Below the pieces are notes generated by a model that worked only from the letters and a program-made list of their open reading frames with translations, was not told where the DNA came from and made no database searches. A program made the translations under genes and the position numbers. From Bacteroidales bacterium (lineage in GTDB: Bacteria > Bacteroidota > Bacteroidia > Bacteroidales > UBA932), in assembly GCA_017471045.1 (NCBI GenBank), contig JAFUWZ010000017.1, positions 27,146-91,145 on the forward strand: a stretch of DNA of 64,000 nucleotides, in the 5' to 3' direction. Positions 35,081-44,549 of this stretch are shown piece by piece (the stretch's first letter is position 1; the number at the start of each line of letters is the position of its first letter).

Positions 35081-36316
35081 ATGAAACAGCATATCAGACT
35101 CTTTTCCATCCTTGCGGCCCTGGCCGGGCTGGCCGCTTGCGTGCAGACGCAGGACAAGGCCCGGAAACTGGAAGTCTCCATCGTGGAGCCTGCCGTCACC
35201 TTCGATGCGGGTTCCGTTTTCGTGCGGGTCAGCTCCGATGTAGATTGGACCCTTGCCTTTGCCAACCCCGTCGATTGGGCAACGCTCAACACCACTTCCG
35301 GGACCGGCGACAAGAACAGTGTCATCATCGAGTACGACGCCAACGAAGAGCCCGATGACCGCTCCGTGACCGTCGTCGCCCTGTCCTCGGACGGTGCGCT
35401 GGTCTCGGAAGCGACCCTGACGCAGGCCGGCTATTCGGTCGATGCGCCCGAAGTGCCGACCAACGCCAACGACGGCGTCCAGTCCACGGCTCCCTTCAAC
35501 TGGTTGGAACTGCCCGCCACGGATGCGTCGGACGGGAAAGACTTCATCTGGCACTACATCCGGGTCGGGGCCAACTCCATCCGCAATTTCTCCTATTATT
35601 GGGATTATTCCAACCTGGTTGCTTTCTGGGTCGCTTATCCGCTGACGGACAGCTATATCAATAAGTACGCCGGCTCGATGCCCTATCGCTGGGGACTGGA
35701 GCCGCTTCTCCCGCGGGACAAGCAGTCCGTGCTGACGAGCGGTTTCCGGACCGGCAACCATACCGTGGACGGCGCGTTCTATGCCCGCGGCCACCAGATC
35801 GCGTTGGCGGATCGCAAGATCACCGCAGAAGCCAACATCCAGACCTGCTACGGGACCAACATGACGCCCCAGCTCAACAAGTCCGACTACGGCTCCGGGG
35901 CGCAGGACTTCAACGGCGGCATCTGGGCCAGCCTGGAGAGCCGGGTCCGTGACTGGGCTTCGTCGAGCGACACGCTCTATGTCGTGACGGGCTGCACCGT
36001 CGCCGGCAGCACCTACTATGCCCTGGACAACGACGGCAAGAAGGTGACGGTCCCGAGCGGTTACTTCAAGGCTGTCCTGCGCTATGCTCCGTCCTCGACG
36101 GTGGGCCATGACGGCTACATGGGATGTGCGGTCTATCTGGACCACAAGCTATACTCCTCCTCCGCCAAGGTGGACAAGAGCTACGCGATGTCCATCGACG
36201 AATTGGAGAAGAAACTCGGCATCGACCTCTTCGTCAACCTCCCCTCGGTGGTCGGAGACAGCCTGGCCGCGACGATCGAGGCCGAGGATCCCAAGTCTGT
36301 CAACTGGTGGTGGTGA
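35081..36316 (+). CDS. BACON-NUC lipoprotein: DNA/RNA non-specific endonuclease
   Basis: 411 residues, lipobox GLAAC (Cys20), then a BACON domain (about 30-117) and a NUC (beta-beta-alpha-metal) nuclease domain. The catalytic region is YARGHQIALADR with His238; the family Asp of DRGH is replaced by Ala235. The metal-ligand Asn is in YGTNMTPQ (Asn260), followed by FNGGIWASLE (277-286). The enzyme would cut DNA and RNA outside the cell or at its surface. The DRGH to ARGH change could alter activity, although His, Asn and the FNxGxWxxLE motif are intact. It is 12 nt after the preceding lipoprotein gene and 15 nt before a second nuclease-type gene. Confidence 0.85.
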   Translation: MKQHIRLFSILAALAGLAACVQTQDKARKLEVSIVEPAVTFDAGSVFVRVSSDVDWTLAFANPVDWATLNTTSGTGDKNSVIIEYDANEEPDDRSVTVVALSSDGALVSEATLTQAGYSVDAPEVPTNANDGVQSTAPFNWLELPATDASDGKDFIWHYIRVGANSIRNFSYYWDYSNLVAFWVAYPLTDSYINKYAGSMPYRWGLEPLLPRDKQSVLTSGFRTGNHTVDGAFYARGHQIALADRKITAEANIQTCYGTNMTPQLNKSDYGSGAQDFNGGIWASLESRVRDWASSSDTLYVVTGCTVAGSTYYALDNDGKKVTVPSGYFKAVLRYAPSSTVGHDGYMGCAVYLDHKLYSSSAKVDKSYAMSIDELEKKLGIDLFVNLPSVVGDSLAATIEAEDPKSVNWWW

Positions 36317-36331
36317 TAAAGCGGACGGGTT

Positions 36332-37414
36332 ATGATGCGTAAGACAATACTGGTATGGCTGCTGAGTTGCGCGGCCGTCTTCGGCGCCTTTGCGCAGAAG
36401 ATCGGGCCGGGCTACATCATCGGCTTCTACAACCTGGAGAACCTCTTCGACACCTATCATGACGAAGGGAAGAACGACTATCAGTTCCTTCCGGACGGCT
36501 CCAACAACTGGACGGAAGTGAAGTACGAGAAGAAACTCCACAACATGGCCACGGTCATCCGCACGATGGCCGAGGACAACGGCCGCTTCCATACGATCCT
36601 GGGAGTCAGCGAGATCGAAAACCGGCACGTCCTCGAGGACCTGGTGAGCCAGCCTGAGATCGCCCCGGCCAACTTCCAGATCGTCCATTATGACGGTCCG
36701 GACCGTCGCGGCGTCGACGTGGCCCTGCTCTACCGGCCGGATCAGTTCACCGTGCTGGAGAGTCGCTCCATCCCGTTCACCTTCGACAGCGAGATCCCCT
36801 TCGCGTATACGAAAGAAGAGCAGGAGCAGTTCCGTACCCGTGACATCCTGATGGTGCGCGGCATGATCGAAGACGAGATGTACGCGTTCTTCGTCTGCCA
36901 CCTTCCTTCCCGTTTGGGCGGCAAGGGCAACGACCTGCGCAGCCGGGGCGGCGAGATCATCTACCAGACCTCGATGGAGCTGATGCGCCTGTATCCGGGC
37001 ATCAAGATCGCGGCGATGGGTGACATGAACGACAATCCGACGGACGACTCGATGGCCATCTATCTCCACGGCCGCGAGACCCTGGACGAGGTCGGGCCGG
37101 AGGATTTCTTCTCCCCCTTCCTGTCGATGCTCAAGGCCGGTTACGGTTCGCTCGCCTATCGCGGGGAATGGAACATCTACGACCTGATCCTGGTCAACGA
37201 GGCCATGGCCAAGGGCACTTCCGGCAAATACCGTCTCCAGCCACTGGTCAAGCAGCGCAAGAAGGTCTTCTACGGGCGTATCTTCCAGAAAGATTTCATG
37301 ACCCAGCAGGACGGCCCCTACAAGGGGACTCCGTTCCGGACCTTCTCCAACGGCGCGTTCGTGGGAGGCTATTCCGACCACTATCCCACTTATATTCTTA
37401 TCGGTAAAAAATAA
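36332..37414 (+). CDS. Secreted endonuclease/exonuclease/phosphatase (EEP) family protein
   Basis: 360 residues. Signal peptide ends VFGAFA-Q (no lipobox), so it is exported, probably periplasmic. EEP catalytic elements are complete: FYNLENLF (Asn34), GVSEIEN (Glu94/Glu96), VCHLPSR (His190), GDMNDNP (Asp231, Asn233) and YSDHYP (Asp349, His350). Family members act as DNases, AP endonucleases or phosphodiesterases. In this position, between a NUC nuclease and a TonB receptor, a role in trimming nucleic acid fragments is likely but unproven. The TAA is directly followed by the start codon of receptor 3. Confidence 0.88.
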   Translation: MMRKTILVWLLSCAAVFGAFAQKIGPGYIIGFYNLENLFDTYHDEGKNDYQFLPDGSNNWTEVKYEKKLHNMATVIRTMAEDNGRFHTILGVSEIENRHVLEDLVSQPEIAPANFQIVHYDGPDRRGVDVALLYRPDQFTVLESRSIPFTFDSEIPFAYTKEEQEQFRTRDILMVRGMIEDEMYAFFVCHLPSRLGGKGNDLRSRGGEIIYQTSMELMRLYPGIKIAAMGDMNDNPTDDSMAIYLHGRETLDEVGPEDFFSPFLSMLKAGYGSLAYRGEWNIYDLILVNEAMAKGTSGKYRLQPLVKQRKKVFYGRIFQKDFMTQQDGPYKGTPFRTFSNGAFVGGYSDHYPTYILIGKK

Positions 37415-40345
37415 ATGCACAATATGGTCAAGAAAGTATTCCTTGCCGTTTCCTCTCTCCTGCTCGGCGTCTCGCTCCTGGCGCAGGTGACCGGTGGTGT
37501 CAAAGGCACCATCGTCAGCCGCGTGGACCGGAGTCCGGTCTCCGGGGCGGTGCTGAAACTGACGGGCGGCACGGAATTCGTCTCGGAGACGGTCTCCGCC
37601 CAGGACGGAACCTTCTTCTTCGGGGATCTTCCGGATGGAATCTACAACCTGACGATCGCCCACGACGAGTTTTTGGAAACGCAAGTCAATGTAACGGTCA
37701 ATGACGGTTTCGTCAAGAACCTGTTCAACCTGTCGCTCTCTCCGCGTTCGGTCGGACAGGAGCTGGACATGTCCAATTTCGCCGAATTTGACCTCGAGGA
37801 CTCCGGATACAGCGACAACCCGACGCTGCTCTTCAGCCAGAACGACGTCTTCTCCAGCATGGCGGGCTTCAACTTCAGCTCCGTCCGCTTCAAGACGCGC
37901 GGCTACGGCAGCGAGTCGCAGGACGTGTACCTGGCCGGTGTCCGGATGAACGACGCCATCACCGATTACAGTCCTTTCTCCCTGTGGAGCGGCCTCAACG
38001 AGGCGACCCGGACCAAGGATGCCACGATCGGACTGGAGTCGTCCCGCTACGGTTTCGGCGGCATCAACGGCATCACCAACATCCCGGCCAACGCTTCTTC
38101 GATGCGGGTCGGCCTTCGCGGCAGCGTGCTGACCAACAGCGCGATGTACCGTCTTCGCGTGATGCTGTCGTACGGTTCCGGCAAGCTGGACAACGGCTGG
38201 GCCTACGCCTTCAACATTTCTACCCGGCTGGGCGGCAACGACTGGATCCAGGGCGTGTACTACAAGTCCTTCGCCTACTACGGGGCCGTCGAGAAGTTCT
38301 GGGGCGACGCGCATCGTCTCGGCTTCGTCTTCATGGCTTCGCCCGGTGAGCGGGGTGCGCAGAACTCCTCCACGCAGGAGGTGTACGACCTGGTGGGGGA
38401 CAACATGTACAACTCCAACTGGGGCTGGTACAACGGGCAGATCCGCAATGCGCGCGTCCGCAAGACCCACGAACCGATCGCGATCCTCAAGTACGATTTC
38501 ACGCCTTCGGACCGGTTCCAGCTGGCGGCGACCGTCCTGTACCGCTTCGGCAAGAACGGATATACGGCGCTTGACTGGTACGACGCGGCGGATCCGCGTC
38601 CGGACTACTACCGCAACCTGCCCAGCTATTTCTACAACGAGGATCCCGACTATGACCGGACTGATATGCGCAAGGCGGCCTGGGCCCGCGAGGCCTGGGT
38701 CAACGACTATACGCAGATGACCCATGTCAACTGGGATCGTCTGTATAATGTCAACAGGCAGAGCCTCAATGAGTTCGGCTATGCCCGGTCGAAGTATGTG
38801 CAGGAAGAGCGCCACGTCGACCAGCAGGACCTCAACTTCGCCCTCTCGACGCAGTGGAAGCCCGCACGCTGGTATGAGCTGGATGCCGGGCTCAGCGCCA
38901 AGGTCAACCGCACGGAGAACTACAAGAAGATCGCCGACCTGCTGGGCGGAGACTATTTCGTGGACCTCGATAATTTTGCGGAGCGGGATTTCGCGTCCAA
39001 CCGTGCCCGGGTGCAGAATGACCTGGACTACTATTTCATGGCCGGCGCCGCCCGCGTCCTGTACAAGGGCGACAAGTACGGTTATGACTACCTGGCGCAC
39101 GTCCACAAGTACAACGCCTGGGTGGACAACCACTTCAAGGGCCGCGTGCTCAGCGGCAACCTGGCCGCCTCCGTCGGCAACCATACGCTGTGGCGCGAGG
39201 GTCTGGTCCGCAAGGGCCTCTTCGCCGGCCTGGATGAAGGCGGCAACCTGATCTATGACGAGGACGGCAACCTGCTCACCTCGTATGATTCCTACGGGGA
39301 AGTCATCACGTCCAAGGGCAATTCGAAGAAGGCCCATTTCCTGACCTGGGCGGTCAAGGGAGGTCTCGAACTGGTGCTCAGCAACCGCATGCGCCTGTAT
39401 GGCAACATGGGGTATTTCCACGATGCGCCGACCTTCAACCAATCCTTCCTGTCGCCGCGTACGCGCAACAGCCTGATTCCCGACCTGACGACGATCAAGA
39501 CGTTCTCGACCGATGTCAACTTCCAGTACTCCTACGGCGGCGTCAACGCCCGCGTGACTGCGTTCTACACCAACATCATGGACCAGAGCACGATGCGCAG
39601 CTACTACAACGACCTCCAGGGTTCCTTCGTCAATGCGGCCATGAGTGGCATCAACGAGATCCACAAGGGGATCGAGCTTGGCGTCAAGATGCCGACGCCC
39701 GTGACCAACCTGGCCCTGCAGGGGGTGCTGAGCTGGGGCGAATATTACTATTCGTCCAACCCGTATATGACGATGACCGTGGACAACAGTTCCGAACTTG
39801 TGACAGACCACCAGATCGTCCCGTACTGGATGAGCCATCCCGTCTTCAAGCGCGATCCTTCCGGCCGCATCCTGAGCGAAATCGACCATTACCAGAAACA
39901 CTATGTGCCTTCGACGCCGCAGCTTGCGGCAAGCCTGGGCCTGACCTACAACAAGAACTACTGGTTCATCGATGCGGATGTGGACTACTTCGCCCATTCC
40001 TATCTGGAGATGAGCCCGCTCAGTCGGACCGATATGGCGACGGCCGGCGGCGACGGCGTGATCACGCCGGTGGAAGTGGAGGCGATGGGCTCCCAGGAGA
40101 TGTTCGATCCGGCTTTCCTGGTCAACTGCAGCGTAGGCAAGTCCTGGTACCGGGGCGGCAACCAGATCGGTTTCTCCCTGCAGGTCAAGAACCTGCTCAA
40201 CAACCGCGGCGTCAAGACCGGCGGATACGAGCAGACCCGCCTGATCGACGACACCAAGAGCGGCGAGCGTTATTATCCCTTTGACCCCAAATACTTCTAT
40301 ATGAGCGGGATCAATTATATGTTGAACATTTATTTCAGATTCTAG
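37415..40345 (+). CDS. TonB-dependent receptor (receptor 3)
   Basis: 976 residues from ATG 37415; ATG 37424 (MVKKVFLAVSSLLLG) is an equally good start. Signal peptide SLLAQ, then a CarboxypepD_reg domain (VKGTIVSRVDRSPVSGAVL), a plug with TRGYGSESQDVYLAGVRMND and FGGINGITNIP, and a barrel ending INYMLNIYFRF. It differs from receptors 1 and 2 by lacking the DVRQSGFTG element. There is no SusD partner. The DUF5689 lipoprotein 4 nt downstream is the likely surface partner; receptor/DUF5689/EEP groupings are, as far as I recall, recurrent in Bacteroidota. Confidence 0.88.
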   Translation: MHNMVKKVFLAVSSLLLGVSLLAQVTGGVKGTIVSRVDRSPVSGAVLKLTGGTEFVSETVSAQDGTFFFGDLPDGIYNLTIAHDEFLETQVNVTVNDGFVKNLFNLSLSPRSVGQELDMSNFAEFDLEDSGYSDNPTLLFSQNDVFSSMAGFNFSSVRFKTRGYGSESQDVYLAGVRMNDAITDYSPFSLWSGLNEATRTKDATIGLESSRYGFGGINGITNIPANASSMRVGLRGSVLTNSAMYRLRVMLSYGSGKLDNGWAYAFNISTRLGGNDWIQGVYYKSFAYYGAVEKFWGDAHRLGFVFMASPGERGAQNSSTQEVYDLVGDNMYNSNWGWYNGQIRNARVRKTHEPIAILKYDFTPSDRFQLAATVLYRFGKNGYTALDWYDAADPRPDYYRNLPSYFYNEDPDYDRTDMRKAAWAREAWVNDYTQMTHVNWDRLYNVNRQSLNEFGYARSKYVQEERHVDQQDLNFALSTQWKPARWYELDAGLSAKVNRTENYKKIADLLGGDYFVDLDNFAERDFASNRARVQNDLDYYFMAGAARVLYKGDKYGYDYLAHVHKYNAWVDNHFKGRVLSGNLAASVGNHTLWREGLVRKGLFAGLDEGGNLIYDEDGNLLTSYDSYGEVITSKGNSKKAHFLTWAVKGGLELVLSNRMRLYGNMGYFHDAPTFNQSFLSPRTRNSLIPDLTTIKTFSTDVNFQYSYGGVNARVTAFYTNIMDQSTMRSYYNDLQGSFVNAAMSGINEIHKGIELGVKMPTPVTNLALQGVLSWGEYYYSSNPYMTMTVDNSSELVTDHQIVPYWMSHPVFKRDPSGRILSEIDHYQKHYVPSTPQLAASLGLTYNKNYWFIDADVDYFAHSYLEMSPLSRTDMATAGGDGVITPVEVEAMGSQEMFDPAFLVNCSVGKSWYRGGNQIGFSLQVKNLLNNRGVKTGGYEQTRLIDDTKSGERYYPFDPKYFYMSGINYMLNIYFRF

Positions 40346-40349
40346 GCGT

Positions 40350-41327
40350 ATGAAAAAGACCTTGATCGGGCTCGTTGTAGCCCTGTTTGCCTTGTTCTCT
40401 TGCGAGAAGGCCCCCGAGGATCCCGCTTTCCTGAGCGAGACCCCTCAGGTCAATACGACCATCGCCCAGCTGAAAACGCTCTATACCAAGCCCGGGACGC
40501 CGGTCGTGATCGAGGACGACCTCGTGATCGGCGGCCAGGTGATCTCTTCCGACCTGTCGGGCAACCTGTACCGGAGCTTCTACATCCAGGATGAGACCGG
40601 CGCCATCGAGATCAAGATTGGCAAGTCTTCCTTGTATAACGACTACAAACTCGGCCAGTGGGTCTATGTCAAGTGCAAGGGCCTTGCCCTCGGACAGTAC
40701 GGCGGCATGCTTCAGATCGGTTACCGGACGGACCAGCCCGAGTGGCTGAAAGTCAAGCCCTCCTACGAGACGGCGTACATCGACGTGCAGTACCTGATCG
40801 ACCAGCATATTTACCGGGGGAAGCTCGATACGCCTGTCGCTCCGGAACTCATCGATGAGGCCGGCATCAAGGCCGAAGCCAATTACGGCAAGTTCGTCCG
40901 GATCGAAGGCCTGACCTACGGAGACGAGATCTTCGTGATCCTGTATGACAAGGCCGACAATGCCACCTACCTGAGCGACAAGTCCTACGGTGTCCATACC
41001 TGGGCGATGACCCAGAAAGGCTTCATGGCCTACATGACGCCCAACGGCAAGGTCGAGCCGCAGGAGGCTTTCGACGGGATGGTGACCAAGGAGACCTGGC
41101 AGCCCCTGTATGATGCCGCGGCCGCCTACACGGTGAGCCAGTACTTCAAGATCGGCAAGACCGACCTGCAGGTGCGCACCAGCGGCTATGCCAAGTTTGC
41201 CGATACCCCGATCGACCGCAGGATCCTCGCCGGCGCCAAAGTCAACCTGACCGGCCTCCTGACTTATTACAACGGCAACAACCAGTTCACGCTGATCGAC
41301 CTCGACGGCGTGGAAATCGCAGACTGA
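40350..41327 (+). CDS. DUF5689 (OB-fold) lipoprotein
   Basis: 325 residues, lipobox LFALFSC (Cys18). The DUF5689 pattern is clear: an N-terminal TIAQLKTLY segment, then VVIEDDLVIGGQVISSDLSGNLYRSFYIQDETGAIEI, a typical OB-like unit with GQWVYVKCKGL, and a second unit near the C-terminus (AGAKVNLTGLLTYYNGNNQFTLIDLDGVEI). It probably faces outwards and binds ligand for receptor 3. It is 4 nt after the receptor and its stop is separated by a single base from the peptidase start. Confidence 0.86.
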   Translation: MKKTLIGLVVALFALFSCEKAPEDPAFLSETPQVNTTIAQLKTLYTKPGTPVVIEDDLVIGGQVISSDLSGNLYRSFYIQDETGAIEIKIGKSSLYNDYKLGQWVYVKCKGLALGQYGGMLQIGYRTDQPEWLKVKPSYETAYIDVQYLIDQHIYRGKLDTPVAPELIDEAGIKAEANYGKFVRIEGLTYGDEIFVILYDKADNATYLSDKSYGVHTWAMTQKGFMAYMTPNGKVEPQEAFDGMVTKETWQPLYDAAAAYTVSQYFKIGKTDLQVRTSGYAKFADTPIDRRILAGAKVNLTGLLTYYNGNNQFTLIDLDGVEIAD

Positions 41328-41328
41328 T

Positions 41329-43353
41329 ATGAAAAAGATCTTATTGTTTCTTGCTGCAGCCATGGCCCTTGCTTCCTGCGCCGAGCGCACCAATCCTTTC
41401 CTGGCGGAGTGGAAGACTCCGTACGGCATTCCTCCTTTCGAGCAGATCCGGTATGCGGATTACATTCCGGCCGTGAAGGCGGGGATCAAGGCCCAGCAGG
41501 CCGAGATCGATGCGATCGTCGCCTCGCAGGAGGCGCCTTCTTTCGACAACGTGATCGCGGCCTTCGACCGCAGCGGCGGCCTGCTCGCCAAGGTGACGGG
41601 CGTGCTGTACAACGTCTCCGAGACGGAGAACGGTCCCGAGATGGAAGCCATCATCGAGGAAGCGACGCCGCTCCTGTCCGCCCACGAGGACGGCATCTTC
41701 ATGAACAAAGCCCTCTACGGGAAGGTCGCAGCCGTGTACAACGCGGACCAGAGCGGCCTGACGCGGGAGCAGCAGATGGTCCTGAAGAAGATCTATGAGA
41801 CCTTTGAGCGCAACGGCGTCGGCCTGGACGAGGCGGCGCAGGAGGAACTCAAGCAGATCAACGCCGAGATGGCTTCCAAGATCAACAAGATCGGCAACAA
41901 CATCCTCGCCGAGTCCAACGCTTTCAAGCAGGAGTTCGGCCTGAGCGTGTCGGCGTATCCGGTCGCGATGGCCGAGACGGCCGACCGGGCGCTGCGCGAG
42001 CGGATCTTCAAGGCTTATTCGACGCGCGGCCACAACGGAGGTGCCAATGACAACCGCGCCCTGATCCTCGACGTGATGCGCCTGCGCATCCGTAAGGCCC
42101 GCATCATGGGCTTCGACAATCCGGCGGACTACATCCTGCAGGACAAGATGGCCCATGACCACGGGACCGTGGACGCCTTCCTGGACGACATCATGAAAGC
42201 GGCCGTCGCCAAGGCCCGGGCCGAGATCGTGGACATGCAGGCCGTCATGGACGAGGATGTCAAGGCGGGCGTGTTGCCGGCCGGCAGCAAGATCGAGCCC
42301 TGGGACTGGTGGTACTATGCCGAGCGCGTGCGCAAGGCCAAGTATGACCTGGACGAGAACCTGACCAAGCCTTATTTCGAGGCCGGGCAGGTCAAGAAGG
42401 GCCTCTTCGAAGCCGCCAAGACGCTGTACGGCGTCAACGTGGAGCCGCTTTCGGACGTGCCCGTGTACAATCCGGCGGTCGAGACTTACAAGCTCAGCTA
42501 CGGCGACGGCTCCCTGATCGGTATCTTCACGACCGACTATTTCCCGCGCGAGAGCAAGCGCGGCGGGGCCTGGATGAACAATATCCGGGAGCAGTATGTG
42601 GACGCCGAAGGCCATGACGTGCGCCCGATCATCGTCAACGTGGGCAATTTCTCCGCCCCGGATGCGGACGGCGTGGCGCTGCTGAGCGTGGACAATGTCG
42701 AGACGGCGTTCCACGAGTTCGGCCATGCGCTCCATGGCTTGCTGACGAAGTGCCACTACAAGACCGTCAGCGGCACGGGTGTGGCCCGCGACTTTGTCGA
42801 GACTTTCTCGCAGTTCAATGAGAATTTCGCCTTCCAGCCGGAACTGCTCGCCCGGTATGCCCGTCATTATCAGACGGGTGAGGTGATCCCTTCCGAACTG
42901 GTGGCCAAGATCCATGCCGCCCGGACCTTCAACCAGGGCTTCATGACGACGGAACTCTGCGCCGCTTCGATCCTGGACATGAAGTGGCATGAACTGTCGG
43001 AGATCCCTGCCGATGCGGATTCGTCGTTCATCGATCGCTTCGAAGAGAAGGTCTGCCGCGAGATGGGCCTGATCGACGAGATCATCCCGCGCTACCGCAC
43101 GACCTATTTCAACCACATTTTCGGCAGTGGCTACAATGCCGGGTATTACGGCTATCTGTGGTCGGAGGTGCTGGACAAGGATATGTTCTCCCGCTTCGAG
43201 GACCACGGCGTGTGGGATCCGGACCTGGCCCGGCAGTTTAAGGAGACGTTCCTGGAGAAGGGTGGCGGCGAGGAGCCGATGGTGCTCTTCAAGGAGTTCA
43301 TGGGCCGCGAGCCGGAGACGGAATCGTTCCTGCACGGCCGCGGACTGATATGA
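41329..43353 (+). CDS. M3-family metallopeptidase lipoprotein (Dcp/oligopeptidase A-like)
   Basis: 674 residues with lipobox MALASC (Cys17); this is a lipid-anchored member of a family that is often cytoplasmic. Zinc motif HEFGH (residues 462-466), with the downstream FVETFSQFNENF supplying the third ligand glutamate and NHIFGSGYNAGYYGYLWSE the substrate-binding tyrosines. It would cleave short peptides (dipeptidyl carboxypeptidase or oligopeptidase type) in the periplasm or at the surface. Start is 1 nt after the DUF5689 stop, so expression is coupled to the receptor 3 group. Confidence 0.92.
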   Translation: MKKILLFLAAAMALASCAERTNPFLAEWKTPYGIPPFEQIRYADYIPAVKAGIKAQQAEIDAIVASQEAPSFDNVIAAFDRSGGLLAKVTGVLYNVSETENGPEMEAIIEEATPLLSAHEDGIFMNKALYGKVAAVYNADQSGLTREQQMVLKKIYETFERNGVGLDEAAQEELKQINAEMASKINKIGNNILAESNAFKQEFGLSVSAYPVAMAETADRALRERIFKAYSTRGHNGGANDNRALILDVMRLRIRKARIMGFDNPADYILQDKMAHDHGTVDAFLDDIMKAAVAKARAEIVDMQAVMDEDVKAGVLPAGSKIEPWDWWYYAERVRKAKYDLDENLTKPYFEAGQVKKGLFEAAKTLYGVNVEPLSDVPVYNPAVETYKLSYGDGSLIGIFTTDYFPRESKRGGAWMNNIREQYVDAEGHDVRPIIVNVGNFSAPDADGVALLSVDNVETAFHEFGHALHGLLTKCHYKTVSGTGVARDFVETFSQFNENFAFQPELLARYARHYQTGEVIPSELVAKIHAARTFNQGFMTTELCAASILDMKWHELSEIPADADSSFIDRFEEKVCREMGLIDEIIPRYRTTYFNHIFGSGYNAGYYGYLWSEVLDKDMFSRFEDHGVWDPDLARQFKETFLEKGGGEEPMVLFKEFMGREPETESFLHGRGLI

Positions 43354-43365
43354 AGGGGTGAGACC

Positions 43366-44499
43366 ATGGGTACGTATGGCTACGACAAGGATTTCTTCGC
43401 TGCGCGGGGGATCAATACGGTGGAGCTCAAAAGCGTGGACGGGGCTGCGCGGGTGCTGATGGTACCCGCCTGGCAGGGCCGCGTGATGACTTCCACGACC
43501 GGCGGCAGGATCGGTCCGAGCTACGGCTGGATCAACCATGATTTCATCGCTTCGGGGCAGTTCAATCCGCAGTTCAATTCGTACGGGGGAGAGGAACGCT
43601 TCTGGATCGGTCCGGAGGGCGGTCCTTTCTCGTGGTTCTTCCCGAAGGGGGCGGAGCAGGTGTATGCACACTGGAACGTGCCTTCGATCCTCGATTCCGA
43701 TCCCTTCACCGTGGAGGCGGTCTGCGATACGGCGGTCCGTTATGTGGCCCGCGCTTCGCTGGAAAATGCTTCGGGACGGCGTTTCGAGATCGGCTTCCGG
43801 CGGGAGGTCAGCCTGGTTTCCGGGCAGGAGGCGGAGTCCCTGCTGGGCGTTCCGCTGGGTGCGGGGGTCCGGGCGGTGGTGTACCGGACAGACAATTCCC
43901 TGACCAACGAGGGCTCCTTCGCCTGGTCGCGGGAGACGGGGATGCCGTCGGTGTGGCTGCTGGGCTGCTTCAACCCGACGCCCACGACGACGGTGTTCAT
44001 CCCTTATGATCCCGTTTGTCCGGGGCGGATCGTCAACGATGCGTATTTCGGGAAGGTTCCCTCCGACCGCCTGAAGGTCTCGGACGGGGTGGTCTATTTC
44101 AAGATCGACGGGGCCTTCCGCTCCAAGATCGGCCTGCCGGCCGGGAGCGCCCGGGATGTGTGCGGGAGCTACGATCCGGTCGCGGGGGTGCTGAATATCC
44201 TGAAATACACGGCGCCCTCGGGGCCCTGCGACTATGTGAACAGCCAGTGGGGAGAGCAGGAGGATGCCTTCGGGGGAGACGTGATCAACGCCTACAACGA
44301 TGGTCCGACGGAGACCGGCGTCGTGATGGGCCCCTTCTTCGAGATCGAGACCTCGTCACCGGGCGCGGCGTTGGAGCCGGGCCAGACGCTGACGCACACG
44401 CAGTACACGATGCACCTGGAAGGCTCCCCGGCGGCCCTCGACCCCATCGCCCGCGCTGTCTTCGGCCTGTCGCTGGGCACGGTCATGTCCCAGTTCTGA
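43366..44499 (+). CDS. DUF6786-like protein
   Basis: 377 residues, no signal peptide or membrane segment seen, so probably cytoplasmic. The all-beta pattern (RVLMVPAWQGRVMTSTTGG; GGEERFWIGPEGGPFSWFF) resembles the galactose-mutarotase-like supersandwich proteins named DUF6786, which often lie near carbohydrate genes. No catalytic pair can be identified. It follows the peptidase gene by 12 nt and may be the last gene of that run. Enzymatic activity is unknown. Confidence 0.65.
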   Translation: MGTYGYDKDFFAARGINTVELKSVDGAARVLMVPAWQGRVMTSTTGGRIGPSYGWINHDFIASGQFNPQFNSYGGEERFWIGPEGGPFSWFFPKGAEQVYAHWNVPSILDSDPFTVEAVCDTAVRYVARASLENASGRRFEIGFRREVSLVSGQEAESLLGVPLGAGVRAVVYRTDNSLTNEGSFAWSRETGMPSVWLLGCFNPTPTTTVFIPYDPVCPGRIVNDAYFGKVPSDRLKVSDGVVYFKIDGAFRSKIGLPAGSARDVCGSYDPVAGVLNILKYTAPSGPCDYVNSQWGEQEDAFGGDVINAYNDGPTETGVVMGPFFEIETSSPGAALEPGQTLTHTQYTMHLEGSPAALDPIARAVFGLSLGTVMSQF

Positions 44500-44549
44500 T
44501 CCGAGCGTGCATCGGAAGCGGAGGTTATTTTTAAGAAAACGAACGGAGT

